Assembly (NCBI GenBank): GCA_013398175.1
Contig: VZRZ01001925.1
Location: 2,068,013-2,132,012 of the forward strand
DNA: 64,000 bases
Source: Climacteris rufus
Lineage: Eukaryota > Chordata > Aves > Passeriformes > Climacteridae
Direction: 5' to 3'
The stretch's first letter is position 1; the number at the start of each line of letters is the position of its first letter. Of this stretch, positions 50,103 through 63,500 are shown one piece after another. The notes under the pieces are model-generated. The model was not told the origin of the DNA, made no database searches, and worked only from the letters and a program-made list of their open reading frames with translations. A program made the translations under genes and the position numbers.

Positions 50103-52212
50103 CCAAGTCAATTTTTTGAGAGTGTGACTCACTAGTGAGGATGGAGAACCCTGTCATGGGAAATGAGAAAAAAACTTCTTGTTTTAAATATCCGTTACCT
50201 CTGTTCCCTGCTCAAGAGTAGGTGAGGAGTGTGTGTTCTCCTCTGTTGCCAGCTTCTGTTTTGCTGTATATGTTATTTTATAGTTTCTTCATTATGATTG
50301 TTCACAGAGACTTGTCAGCTGTTCCTCATCTCTCTCCAAGCATGAAAATCTGGTCTTCAGGGGTGTGTTTAGAATCAGATCGTATCAGGGGTTGTTAGCA
50401 GGAATGCACTGAGATGGCAAAGGGAGCTTTACCCTTTTCCCAGCTCCCTGCCACTGTTTCTCATTAGTACCAGCTGGCACAGCCCATTTGTCAGGGATTT
50501 TCTGTGTGTTATTCAATACCTCCAATATCCATGGCTGTCTTTAGGAGATGAGGAGGCTGGACAACTCTGAAGAAGTGGTGAATTCTGTCAAACCAGGAAA
50601 GAAGAAAAGGTCCTCTTTACCTTGCACAATTGACTATCCCAATTTTATGTCCTTCCAGCTCTTGCAGATGTTGTGCAAAGGGCCAGAAAAACATGGAGAC
50701 CTCTCTCTAGGGAAAGACATCAAAACCAGCCACAGTCCTTGTGCTCCTTGGGTACCTCTTGTATGCTTTTACTGGGATAGGGCCCAAATTGAGGCTCACT
50801 GTGCATAGACAGCCTCTGAGGACAGAAATTACATAAACTCTGTTTCATAAACCTTGTCTTTATTTCAGTAAAGTCTTTCAAGTTCAGTCACTGAAAGGTC
50901 CCCCATGATAATAAACCCCTGTTCATTCCTCTTGCCTTCTCACGCGTGTGTTTATTTCTGTTTGCTCCTTTCTTTTTCGCAGATGGCAGATAAATCTTGT
51001 CAGTGCTTTTTTGGCTTTGCAGCCTTTTCTCAATCATCTTTCCTTTTGTATCTCCAGCAGTGTGCAAATCTGGTGGTTTGCTATTTCTGCTAAGCGTATT
51101 TCTTTTCCATGCTGTCTCATTGTCTCAGTCTTGTGCTTTTTTGCTGGGTGAAAGAAGAGACAAATTTCCAATAGGCAAAAAATAAACCAGCCCCAGCTCA
51201 TGAAAAAAAATAAACCCTTTTTAATCACTGCTGTAAAATGTAATGGTTTGATGTGAGTTCCTTGTCAAGGTTGTAAGACTGACCAATAGGTTCCCGAGAA
51301 GCATCTTTTGATCTGTCCCTTGGATCAATTGGAATTTTATTGTACATGAGGAGAACAATACTGCACAAGCCCTTGAAGTGGAGCGAGCACAGATGACATT
51401 TTTATTCATTCTCAGCCAGATTGCCTGGTATTGTGTCCCTTCTGCAAAAAATGACACTCTGGCAACAGGCCACTGACTGCAAAGCATCTTGGCATGGGCC
51501 TCCTGTTTGTCTCAGCCTGAGCTGAGCATCACCAGAGATGCCAGACTGCTGGCCACAAGCTGAGGGTGTTAAAGCACCATCTTTAGCAGCATCTCACTGC
51601 CATTTTTGGTGGGAAATGCTTGAGGGAGGAGGGGTAGTTCCTGACTGTTTAGAGATTTGGTGGCATCAGTGATGGTAGTTGGCTCTCCCCTTGGGAAGAG
51701 CAGCAGCTCTCCTGGCTGACAGTGACCAGCACGTTTGTCACAGTCCTGCCAACCCTAAACAAATTAGTCCTCAGAGCTTCTAGTTCTGTGCTTCCCATCT
51801 CCTTTTACTCTCCTTGTGCCTCAAGTGGAATGCTTGAAAGCCTTCAAGTGGATTAGGAAGACAAATCTGATTGACTTCCAGTTTCATCTGAGCCACCATA
51901 GTTACTGCAACAGAGCCAAAACCTCATGGATTTCTCTTGGACTTTTCAGAGGGCAATGCCTGTTTGTCTGTGACTGGGAGCTGTCATGGAATGTCTGGGT
52001 GTGCTGGGGACAGGTGACAGCGAACTGTGGGTTCTATTGTAGCAGAACCATCAAAACTGGGTGTAATACCAAGGCATTTTACCACTACAGAATAATCCAT
52101 ACCATAAATCATTTTTCCAAGCTCCCTGTTGTGTCTTTCTGCCTTCTGAGAAAGCAGTTTAAGTGGAGAAAGCGGAGGGAGATTTTCTCCTTCAAAGCAC
52201 AACAGTTTAACC
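50103..52212. other. Unique non-coding DNA
   Basis: No gene is recognised. The 139-codon plus-strand frame at 51816-52235 runs into the CR1 tail that follows and uses it for its last codons, an argument against a conserved gene. A polypyrimidine-plus-CAG acceptor-like signal lies at about 50958-50982 without a sustained frame after it. Confidence 0.55.
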
Positions 52213-52320
52213 CACCTGGACACATTCCTGTGTAACCTGCTCCAGGTGAGACTGCCTTGGCAGGGGGGTTGGACTGGCTGATCTCCAGAGGCCCCTTCCA
52301 GCACTAACAATTCTGTGAAT
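52213..52320 (+). mobile_element. CR1 LINE fragment, terminal 110 bases
   Basis: A plus-strand CR1 tail reads CACCTGGACACATTCCTGTG, TAACCTGCTCCAGGTGA, CTGCCTTGGCAGGGGGGTTG, GACTGGCTGATCTCCAGAGG, CCCCTTCCAGCACTAACA and the terminal octamer ATTCTGTG at 52310-52317, followed by a degenerate AATTATTA. It is heavily 5'-truncated and non-coding. The tail variant with the CTCCAGGTGA block indicates a different CR1 subfamily from the copies at 5.6 and 30.7 kb. Confidence 0.92.
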
Positions 52321-54479
52321 TATTAATTTTGTAGGGTGCCCAGATGTTTTGTTAAATTTAGATGGTTTTGGTTCCATCCAAGTAGGAGTGTGGTAAGGTG
52401 TGCAACAGCCACCACTGTGCTCTAGGAAACACTGGACTGAAAACTGGATAGGAATTTATTCTGCCTGCTGGAACCAGGCTCCCTCCATGCCTACTGCTGG
52501 GGTATTTCCCTAATAGCTGCATTTTTCTGAAGGAGGGACAGTATCTTTGTCTTCAGCTCTGATGCAGCGTGACATCTACCATAGGACCTGTCATCATTCA
52601 TGAAGTCAGTTCTGTTTCAATGTTAATAAGTCCTTAATCAAGTCATTTGTTTCATCCAGGATGTCACATTTAGCAGGGAATTGTCAAATGCTTGAAAACT
52701 GGAATCATAGGAGCACTATTTAGTGCTAAGTGGTATCTGCATCATATCTGAAGCTGGAACATGCCAGGGAAACATCCTTCACATTCTGCAACTAACATTT
52801 CCAAGCTTTCAGGAGCAATCGTGGGTTGGCTGGGTATGTACATTATTTCTCTCTGTTTATGTGTGGCATAATAATATATTCTATATTTAGCAACTCATTC
52901 TCACATTGCTTATCTGTTACTTATTTTCTTTGGCTGGTTCGTTTGCTTTTTAAAATAATACTGTGCAGTATTGAACCAATCACTTGGAAGTAAGATTGAC
53001 ACTATGAGTCCAACAGAAAATAGCTGAAATTTAAAACTAGTGCTTCTCATTTTAGTCTGTTTGTGATATGTAAGGAAAAAGAAGAGGCTTGAGCCAAGCA
53101 GCTGCTGGTGGGATTAAGTGGGAAACTGTCCAGAGAAACCAGGTTTATGATTATCATCTCCTGTTCTTGACGTTGTCTTCAAGAGGAGCAGAGCTAAGGG
53201 CTAAAATTGTATCTTTAATATCTAGCTCCTGTACATCTTTTCTACTTGAAAAGAAGAAAAGGATGTTGTAGTGAACTCATGGCAAATATTGTCCCAATGC
53301 ATTTTCCTTCTTTTATTTAAATTGCATTTAATATTGTGCCTTTTTTTTCTTATAAGCTTGTTTCTGTCTTCAAATAGGTACATTACACAGTGTCAGTGGT
53401 AATAAGAAACACACCTATACATGCACCATATGTTGCTATAAAGCAGTGTCATTATGTACAAAATTTCTGCAGAATGAAAGATTGAAAAAGTCATTTTTTT
53501 GCCTTAGGGAACTGTTTGTATTTATATTTTAACTCTGCTGTACTGTTGTGTCCTCCTCGTGAGCCAGACCCCTTGTGGTAGGACTGTGAAGACATAGAAG
53601 TAGTCCTGGTCATATCTGTGGGGAAAAGATTTTGATTTGGGGGTTTCCCCAGTTTCTCTCCTGAAATATTCAGTAAAAAATAGTGTAAAAAAAGAATTAT
53701 AAAACTCTACTTCAGATTGTAGTTTGTGTTTCCACAGTCATTCCTGGTTCCAATCAGTTGATCAAAAATACTGAATGTTTTAAGAACCCTTGTTTTCTGC
53801 AAACAAAAATGTTGTGTTCCCCTAAAAGCTCTTTTTCCCAATAAAATGTTCTATTTGAATTTAGTCCAAGTCATAATGAATGCTGGAGCAATTAAAGTAT
53901 CAGCCACTATAAGGAGTCTTGGGAGCAGAGGAGACAGATAGGATCAGGGTTTAAGCTATTTAAATACCTTCTATGAGAAATAAAGATTTCACAAACCTCA
54001 GTTTCAAACAAAATAGTTGACATATGCTAAGCTCAAAGTACTAAACTTCTTCTCCTGCCCTCTCCCACTAAACAAATAAAGATCTATGAAATATTTAAAC
54101 TTTATATCTGCAGGAAGAAATGAAACATTTTATTTCTATTTAAAAATTTTTGGCAGGTGCTCAGATATTTATGATAATGGGATCATAAAATGACATGGAA
54201 AGGTTAGTGGGAAAGTGCAGTGGGAATTTTGAGTGTGACTTTGTAAACTGTCGCATTTGCTAAATCTTAGTCTAAGACTGAAATTGCAGCCAGGTTGTTT
54301 GTTCATTTACATGTGTCATAGTATAGTTATTGTGCATTAGGAAACTCTTAAATCAATGAAGTGCTTGTGTACAGGGCTGGATCATGCTTCACATGCTGCA
54401 ATCAGTTAAATTCCTTTGATTTAATTCTTGTAACCATTACCCTAAAAAAAAAAAAGGGAAAGAAAAAGCCTTTTAAATA
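52321..54479. other. Unique AT-rich non-coding DNA
   Basis: No gene or named repeat is recognised. Open frames are very short, consistent with AT-rich DNA. A short A run lies near 54446-54457. Confidence 0.6.
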
Positions 54480-54740
54480 TTTTTCATTAACACATACTAT
54501 TAAGTGGGTAAGTGCCCTAAGTATATTTTAATTTAATTTAGATTTAACAGCAACATTTTTCCCATACTAATTAAATGCCAGTTTGTTATTAAGAAAATAT
54601 TTATTGAAGTTGAACTTGGTGATAGATACATATCTATCACAGCACTGTTAAACCTCATTAAATAGTGTTTTAATTGCAATTTGTTTTTAATTACCATTCA
54701 TTAAGCATATTATTAAATCTAAATTGCATGCTTATGAAAG
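54480..54740. promoter_or_regulatory. AT-rich block with dense homeodomain-like sites
   Basis: About 260 bases hold many TAAT-type cores: TTTAATTTAATTTAGAT near 54528, ACTAATTAAATG near 54567, CCTCATTAAAT, TTTTAATTGCAA, TTTTTAATTACC and CATTAAGCATATTATTAAATC. They surround a perfect GATA-containing dyad at 54620-54639. There is no repeat signature. The pattern resembles a conserved developmental enhancer, but AT-richness alone yields many such words, so this is only suggestive. Confidence 0.3.
54620..54639. repeat. 20-bp near-palindrome with GATA cores
   Basis: TGATAGATA (54620-54628) and TATCTATCA (54631-54639) are exactly complementary around the two-base centre CA. Each arm carries a GATA core, giving symmetric GATA sites in opposite orientations. 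Confidence 0.88.
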
Positions 54741-57320
54741 ACGGGTTTGCCAATACAAGTGGCTGAGGCCCTTAACTACTGCCTTGCTTTTAGGTTCCCA
54801 TAATTTGAAGTATGTAGGGTGAAAGTTTGATGTATTTATATTATTTCTAACAGCATGCCCTCCCTTGCCACCTGTGTCTCCCATCTTTATTAACAGAATT
54901 AATAACATCTAAGCCAGTCAACAGATATAAAAGGAAAATACAGTATGAAAAGTGGTGACAAAACAGGTCTTTGGGCAAGGAAGCAGGGAGGAAGAAACAG
55001 CAAAGAGGGAGCACAGGCAGGGGAAACAGCAGTTAAACAGGGCATTGTAACCAATTATCTAAATTGAAAGAAGTAGAGGATGGGGACTGGGAGCCTGAAG
55101 GATGTGGAGGGATGCTGCTAATGATTTGAAGAGCTTTTTCTCTTTGGCTGATCATGGGTAATCTGGCCAGGGTCAGTCAGAGACAACCCAGTGGCTGTTC
55201 AGCAAAAAGCATTGCTGGTCCCAGTCTGTATGTGGCACAGCTGCCAGAGTGGGCAGGCCTTGTCCTCGACATCAGGACAGAGCATTCTGCTGGTGGCTGC
55301 ACAGCATCAGTTCACAAACAGGGGTTACAAAGAAAGCCCAGCACCTTTCAGTCTTTCCGAATTTTTACCCACAGGCAGTGCTGTCCCCCTTTAGAAGTGC
55401 CCTTCAAAGGGCAAACTGTATGGGATGTGTGAACTTGCTTTTCTTAGACATGTTTGCCAGATTTTTAGTAGTAGTTAATGAATCTGAGGCAAGCTGAAAA
55501 AATCCTGAGATAGGAAGCTTTCCTTCCTAAGGATGTCAGCTCTTTTAACGAAAAGACCCTGCTTAGTTGGGTTTTTAAAGGCTGGATTTTTTTTTTTAAA
55601 TCTTAAAAGAAAAGACTCTTTTGAAGCCTTTCATCTTGGAATTACACTTGGCTTTTGCCAACAGGGAGGAAAGGCTGAGAAGAAAGGTGTGAGGTTGTTG
55701 TTCTGCTGGAGACCAGCTCAACATAACCAGTTAGCAAGCTGGAGAACCATTCCCAAGGGAGGTGGAGAGGCAGTAAGTGACAAGGGGCACTCTTTTTTAT
55801 GGGTGCAGTGTTGGAATCCTCTGGGATGCCAGTGTCTGACCCTATCAGAACACTCAGGGAGAAATGAATGGGAATGGGGGATGCTAGAAAGTGCCATAGG
55901 GGTGAAAAGACATTTGTATGTGGAAATAGCAGAAGCAGCCTGAGGTATTGCCAACTTTCCCATGGGCTGGATGAAGAAACACAGTAAAGCTCTGCACATG
56001 GACACTCTCTGGCTCTCCTTGCATTGAGGATGGTTTTGTGCCAGGTTATCTCCATTGACTCCAATGGATTATCTCCAATTCACAGTACAGTTTAAATCAG
56101 ATGCAGGACATCTTTTCTCCTCTTTCCAACTCATGAATCTCTTTCAAACCTTTTGTACCAGATGTTACAACTGTAAGCAAATCATTCTGGCAAACCAAAG
56201 TATCTCCTCATGAGTCTGTGTCACAGTAGGCCCTGGTGCCTCTATCTGCCTCTGGATCTTTTGCTCATAAAACATTAGTTATACAATGGTTTTTTTTGGC
56301 AGATGGGTATCTTCCATGAAAAAGCCATTCCAATGCAACTGTGCTTTTCTATGGACTGTTTCAGTCCCTGTTGCACAACCTTTTTGCACAATGATTCATT
56401 ATTCTATCTTTCCTCTTGATATGCTGAATCATGGGATGACACTTTGCCAGCTGCTTTGTATGCCAACAATAACTCGCTCATGTTTCAAAGATAGAGAAGG
56501 CTGCACAAATCACTGCAGCACAGGGAGCCTGGACGTTTGGCAGAGGGAAGTTCTCAGCAGGCATTAAACTCCACATGGATGGGGAAGTTACCTTTCAGGT
56601 CCTGCTCCCTTTGGATGCTGTAGGAAACTGCATATGGCCTCCACTTGTCTTTACAAAGCTGAAGAAGATTCCTGTTCCCTCTAAACTAATGGCAATCAGC
56701 CTCTCCTGCACTGTGGCCCCTTAACTGAGAGGACATAAATCAGTCCACCCCTCTGTGGAGCACCACCTACATTGAAAGACTTGACTGAGCAGAAACATGG
56801 AATGGTGGAGATGACTTTGGAATTACCCACGTAGATGCATCAGGTGGCCTCTGTGGGATTTCCTGACACTGTCTCCAACATGTTGATGTGAGGAGGCAGC
56901 TAAATTTATCCCTTTCCTACTCAGTAGCCTCAACAGTGCACATTTCCCCACATGTCCTTCCATGGCTCCTGGGTACAGGGGTGCTGGGTTACAGCACAGC
57001 TGCTTGCTTTCCATAATTCAAGGGTTGGGTAATAATTTTTAACTTTTATTTAAAAATTAATTTACTTTTTGTCAGTGATGTACAGGATCCTTGCAGAGGC
57101 AAATGATGCTTTCCCTCGGCCATTTTGAAGTTCTTTCTGATTTGTTTTTGTTAAGAGATTCTAACTGTAACTATTTATCTGATCACAGAATTTAGAGTCA
57201 ACTGAGTATATTCATAGCTGTCCTGAGAAAAGGGACAAGATTTTGGTCAGAAAGAAATATATTACACTGCTTGAAAATGGGTTTTAAAAGAAATGCTCTT
57301 GTAATTTAAAAATGTATTCT
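54741..57320. other. Unique non-coding DNA
   Basis: No gene is recognised. At 55154-56064 several open frames of 90-140 codons overlap on both strands in different phases. None resembles a known family, and I read them as chance in a stop-poor patch. There is a T run near 55589-55597. Confidence 0.55.
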
Positions 57321-57384
57321 TATTTGAATACTGTATTGTAATTTTCAATGTATATTTGAATACTGTTCTGTATTTCTCAATATA
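57321..57384. repeat. 32-bp tandem duplication, two copies
   Basis: Copy one (57321-57352) and copy two (57353-57384) share TATTTGAATACTGT at their start and TCAATRTA at their end, with a diverged middle. This is a two-unit AT-rich tandem duplication. No function is indicated. Confidence 0.82.
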
Positions 57385-60300
57385 CTTCAGTTTGTAGCAC
57401 AGCATAGGACTTTAGACCTTTTTCATTTTGGATAGTCATTGAAAGGCCCTTGGTTTTCTTTTGAATACAATAACCCAATGAAAACCTCTAGATTATTGAG
57501 GTGGTGTTCTAGTAGACTTTGAGGGTATATATGCACATCTGATTTGTAAGTGTAATTATTACAAGAAGTCATATACAAAAAGTATCCAGTATTTTTAGGC
57601 ATAATAACCAGATTGAGGCATTATAACCTGTATTCTATAAGACGTTCCACCCCCATGCTTATTGCATACTCAAATTCCATAAGAATCTGTCCATGTGCAG
57701 TTGGGCTTTTGAGATTAAAAAAAAATCAATTTTAGAGCAGCATGTCCATATTTGCTTGATGCATGTGTGTATAGAAAAGGTCAAGGGACTTAGTGTTTTT
57801 TTTCACGGTTGTAATTATGTGAAACATTTTTCTTATGGATATTATATTTCTATAATATTTCTGTCTCTGCCTTGGTATTTCTAGTTCAGTGTCTTCAGCC
57901 TCTCCTAAGTGTCCTGCATTATTATTCTATGTATTTATGTTTTTATTAGCCTGTTTTTATTTCTTGTGTGTTACCTTCTTGACTCCCCACCTTCTCTCAT
58001 CCCCAAGTGATTTTGCAGGGCTGCTCTGCCACAAAAGTGGGTCAGCCCAGCTCCAAGAGCTGCAGTGGTTGGATGGGGATCCACCTAGCAACACCACCAC
58101 ACTAATGCCAGATTGGGAAATTTGCCCTACAGGAGTTTGTCTTGATTAAAGGCTTCAGTCTGTCTTTGCAACACAAACATAGGAGCCCCCATGCTGCTCT
58201 CTGAAATTTACAGCGTATTTTCTTTTTACTCAAGCATATTGAAGCAGAACAGAAGAAAGGATCAAAGGTACCGTAATGTTTCTATAAACAAGTAGTACTT
58301 AGTTTGGTTTTTTTTATCTTGGGTTTATTTTTTTCCAAACAAATCTTCTAGGCACATTAGGCTCAGATTTCATTTTATTGCCAAATCACCAGCTGGCAAA
58401 AAAATCGCATATGTCTGTGTAAATACAGTAGAGGAGAAGCTGAACAGGAGATTGGGAGATGATTCAAGCAGTCATATTGGCTTCTACACCTTAAAATTTG
58501 ACTGTTTTATCTGTCTATTCAGCAATGTCCTGTACAGACCCCATTTCAGCATGAAAAACTAAAATCTCAGCTTGGGGTAATTCTGTCTGTGGTTTTCCTC
58601 TCTCCTAGTGAATTTACAGGAAAACAGATAATTCTCTGGGACTATAACTCAGAGATTCATTTTTTGTTTGCTCACCAAGTGATGACTAATCCACTCCCTG
58701 TTACTCAAATATAGGTGTAACTCTTGTGATGACTGATATTATTATGAAGCATTTTCAATTTGAGGGCCAGATGATCCTTTGAAGGTAATACAATTTTGCA
58801 ATTTGCTTGAGGGCTCTATTGTTGCCTTTTGGGTACATTTGGATTCACTTGGCAATGAAACCTCAACATTGATTAATTTATCATTAAGGACAATGTTGGT
58901 ATACAGTCCTTTATTTGTAGTTAGACAATGGCATGGTAACTTCAATTTGTAAATTCAGTTTCTTCATGCACCCCATAATTCCCAGGAAAAAAAGCCTGAC
59001 CATTATTAGGTAAATATATAAAAAAGTTAGGAGTCATCATTTTGCTTCTAAAAGCAGATAAACTAGAGCATCTTTTCAGACCTAGGTGATAATGAGGCAG
59101 TTTTTCTCATACAGTCATGAACAATGTTTTGGCTAAAATTATACTCCTTTTGGGTCCCAGGTGAAAGAATATTTGAGTCTCCTGAAGGGAAGATGTTCCC
59201 TGACAGAGCTGGGTAACAGGACTCCCTTTGTCGGAGCAGAAGCACAGAGACACTCAGCAGCTCTCAAGGATCTGTTTGAAGGGGCAATTTTGCCCTCAGT
59301 CAGTAAACTCTAAAAGAGCTTAATTAATGAGCAGGGAAAGAGCTCCATTATCTGAGAGGTGGAGGACAGAAATTAAAGGGGTTAAGCAGTAAATGGTCTT
59401 TGTTTCTTGCTAAAACTTTTTAATCTTTGTCTTTTTCCTAATATGCTTCTCTTAGGAGATCTCAATCCCAATTGAATTCTGGAAGCTCTTGGCCCTACTA
59501 TGAGTTGTGCTTTTTCTCTCAAGGGCTCCAAGCCTGCTCTTTCTTCCCAGTGTTTCCCTTTAGTTTGTAATGCAGCCTGGGCTGTGGTGTGGGGGAGAGT
59601 CACTTCAGTTTTGGAAATATCAGTGCATAAAGCTGATGCTTTTCCCAAATTGGCCAGAATAGAGAGTACTTCCTGCCCCATTCAGAATCATCTGCATAGA
59701 AAGATAAAACGGGAGTTAACAAGGGTCAGGTTTACGACAGGGAAAGAAGGCTGCTAATGACCATTATCTATGCCACAGGTTTAACTTCATTACTTTTGCA
59801 TTAAGTTCTTAATGCCCAAAGCAATAAGCAAACTGAGTCCTGTTGAACTGTAGTAACCCAATCTTCTCTCCAAATGAAATAGAGGGGAAAGCAGAGTCAT
59901 TTGACATGGCCTTTATTTTGTCTTCTCTTTCCCCATCCCCCAGTCACATATTAGGCCTGTTGTGAGTTTCCCTTCCTTTTCACAGCCTTTTTCTTTTATC
60001 TCTTTCCTTTCTTTCTGAGTTTTTCTGACAGTCCAAAGCGGTATTTGGTGCAGGATTTGATGAGAGGGTTTAGGCCTTCCGTAAAGTGGGTCTGGGGTTT
60101 GTCACATGAAGAAATTTTTCTTTATAGTGTTTTTAAAGTACAGAATTATGCAATCTATGCCCAGAATCAAAAGCTTTTAATTTCACAATTAAGACAAACC
60201 TGAGCTGGCCATGACACTGTGGGCCCCAGTGAGTCAGATCTAGGAAAGCACATTTGCTGGGTGTTTTGAAGCATCATCACAATTTTGCTTCGCAGGGACA

Positions 60301-60419
60301 GTTGAAGGTCTTGGATGATTACATCCCAATGTGACTGGTTGGCACATACCAGCCTGGACTCCAACCATCAGTTCATGTTCTGCCCATTTTCCTGTTGCAA
60401 CCCCTGATGACATCAGTGA
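57385..60419. other. Unique non-coding DNA
   Basis: No gene or repeat is recognised. Open frames such as 57889-58149 and 59382-59757 are short, lie on both strands and resemble nothing I know. Confidence 0.6.
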
Positions 60420-60552
60420 AATGTTCAAGGCCAGGCTCGATGGAGCTCTGAGTAACTTGGTCTAGTGGAAGGTGTTCTTGCCTATGGAAGGGGGGCTGGA
60501 ACTGGATGATCTTTAAGGTCCCTTCCAACCCAAGCCATTCTATGATTTATGG
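60420..60552 (+). mobile_element. CR1 LINE fragment, 3' tail
   Basis: A plus-strand CR1 tail reads AATGTTCAAGGCCAGGCTCG, ATGGAGCTCTGAGTAACTTG, GTCTAGTGGAAGGTGTTC, TTGCCTATGGAAGGGGGGCT, GGAACTGGATGATCTTTAAG and GTCCCTTCCAACCCAAGCC. It ends with the octamer ATTCTATG at 60537-60544 and a degenerate second copy ATTTATGG. It is 5'-truncated and non-coding. The match is clean, so it may be one of the younger copies here. Confidence 0.94.
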
Positions 60553-63500
60553 CTCTGAAGTTGCACCACCAAATGTGTGAACAGTTTAGATTTAGTGAGC
60601 AAAGGACAAACACCAACAGAGAGCTAAATGTAATTCATGATTTAGAATGAGATCAGCATTTCTGTTGTTTCGCTTAATTTCCTACTCACTCTCAACTTTG
60701 ACAAATAAAAAATAATGAATTTCCCTCTTCTGGTGTGACCTGCAGACTTTTGCTCTGTAGCAGGGAAAGGAAATGTCATTGGGTAAGAAGAGCAAGCAAA
60801 ATGGGATTTCTTAATATGTGTGATTCCCAGATCAACAGCCTCAGCTTTTGGCAAAGGACGAAATCAATGGTGCATCTTTTCAGGGTTCCCCAGTAGAATG
60901 AGAGGGAACAAACCAGTGCTGGCAGGGAACTGGTGCCTCTATCCAGTGTGCAAGGAATATACCACTGCTCATAGAAAAAGAATCCCAAAGTGACAGGTGT
61001 CTGAGAAACATGATAGATTTGACAGATAGAAGAAAATAATAAAAACTAGACAGAGTTAAACAATGAATGTGAACACCTATGGAAAAACCCTATCAGCAAT
61101 GCAATGCAATATCTTACCATAATCCAGTATTATATGGTAACCTCCATATGAGAACCTTGCACTCTGAGGAGTAAGTGCTGAAGGCTGAACATTTATCTTT
61201 TGACTTGTTCCCTGGTTAGAACGATCAGGGTTACCAGATATTTGGGATTCTGAGAAAATTGTCCCTCTGTAATAACGTTTTCCCTCCATGCAGTACAAAG
61301 GGGTTTAGTTTCCTTGCCCCTTTCTTGCAAAGGGCGTATCAATGTGGGTTTTTTTCTGTAGCTACAGTAAAGTCCATGATATTACAGCAAGGCTTGATAT
61401 ATCAGTCTGACAGCCATCATCTATTTTAAGAAGTGGTGTCCTGTCTCTACAGACCTGTCTGATTCCTGAATGCTTGACTTGACTCTGTAACTTCTTTTTT
61501 TGTCTTTTACTGGTCACAGGTTCTCCTTTAAATTAACACTATTCTCCCAAATGAGATATTTCTTGTACTTTTAAAATGAGAGAGTCATACTACAAGGTGT
61601 GTCAGTTCAAGCTGCTCGGAATGCCAGAGGTAGGAAGGAGTGAATGAATTCTGGATACCTCAGGTATGTGTAAATGAGAGCAAATGAAATGGTCTCTATT
61701 GTCCCTTTGATGGGAGAGAAGGGATTGTGCTTCATCCCAGTACTGGGGTATCAGACTCAGATATCTCCTCCTTTGTTAAGTCTCTGGCCTCTCCTGCTTC
61801 TCATTTTCTTCATGGTTTTTCTGATTGTGGTCTGCTTGTAGACATGGGAAACAACTTTGTTGGATAACAAATTGTCTATTTAGTCACTAAATGCCTATTT
61901 TTTGAGGAAACAAGCTGCCATAGTTCTGAATTTCAAAGTGAAGAGGGCTTAGGGAGAAGACAAACTATTTTCTAGGCGCACAGAGCAGATCAAGGGCCCC
62001 TGTGCAGTGAACTGTATCTGATTCAATATAGCCTGCAAAATTAAATTTTGTTCAGCTTAAGCATTAATTCCTGCAGATGTTCAGGAGATACTCCGTGAAG
62101 CATCACCTACTGGGGCCCTTTGGACAGATGCTGTTTGCTTTGACACTCCATCTGTCACTTTAAAATAATCACTGAAGCTTCAGCTGGCATAACCCTGCAG
62201 GCCTGGCATCGAGTCATGGCATGGAAGAGGTTAAAAATGAGGCCAAGGTCACAACATGCCATGCATGGTAGAAGGTCATTGAATGTTGATTCCCAGTTCT
62301 TACTCTCCATGATTTTTAGCAGGGAGCACTGTCTGCAGCATTGCAGAAGGGCTTAGGTTTTGCTTTCTGGAGGATCTTTCAACACCAAGATCAGACCCTT
62401 AGCTTGTTAGATCCTTATAGCCAAGGCATACTTGGGAGATGAGAAATATATGGCAGTGAATAATGGGCCTAAACCAAATAAAAACTTGATTGGTTTATAT
62501 CAACAGAGACTTGAGACACCATTGCAATCTACCAAGACAACATAGTTAATAACTGATATTAGAGAAGTATAGTGCCTTTGGAAGGCATTCCTTTTTCATG
62601 TTGCCATTCCTCAGGTGTTTGTCCATGTCTCAGAAGGAGGAATTGTGGAGACGATCTAGGCTAGTGGATGTGTTACTTCATATTTACTCTATTTTATGCG
62701 TTATCCTTTTGGCTATATAATTTCCTTGCTTTTATTAGATTTCTGCAATTTGTTAGTGTTTATCAGTTATTTGACCAGTACCACATCTCCTATTGACTAT
62801 TGGGTTGTGGGGATTTTGGTAGGATATTCATAAACAGTTCCCAGTCATGTTTGGTCAGTGAGACTTTTTCACTCAACTGAATTGCCCATAACAGTTTCAG
62901 AAACATGAGAGCTTTTCAGGGCACAAAGTTTATACCATTACTAGTCTAGATAGTTTGGTATTGCTACCTGTAACAAGAGTGATTGACTTGTAATTAATTG
63001 TATTTGTTTTACCACTGGTGGTTGTGTTTTTGTCAAGAGTAAGTTGGTAGAGGTGTTCCCCAGCCTGGTGAATTCTCTGCCATGTTGACACAGTGCAGAA
63101 AGCATATTTAGCAGTTCTCAGATGGGTTAGAATTGACCTCTCATGAGGGAGACCTTGAGGTTTGATTGTCTTTTCATTCTACACCTCACAAACAACAAAT
63201 TTTTGTATTAGTCACCCTGGTTTCCAGCAGGATGATGGAGGGGGACAGCTAATATGTCATCGTGTTGCTTTATCAGGGTCATCAAATAGCATTCAGGACA
63301 GCTATTTTTTTAATTGTCAGTGACTTACTTATAGGTAAATATATCTTTTCCACTCCCCATTTTCTTCTAAGATCTAGGCCATATCTAAGTAGATTATAAC
63401 CATTGATGTAAACATTCAGTCATGCAAATCTTTCTACGAGGTTCAGTAATAGCAGCTAGGTCAAATTAGTGCTCATAAATGACTAATTCTATTTCCTCTT

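Noticed and set aside
51816..52235. 139-codon plus-strand open frame
   Set aside because: Its last codons lie inside the CR1 tail that starts near 52213, and the translation is unrecognised.
55154..56064. Cluster of 90-140-codon open frames on both strands
   Set aside because: They overlap in incompatible phases and strands, have no known domains and probably reflect a stop-poor stretch.
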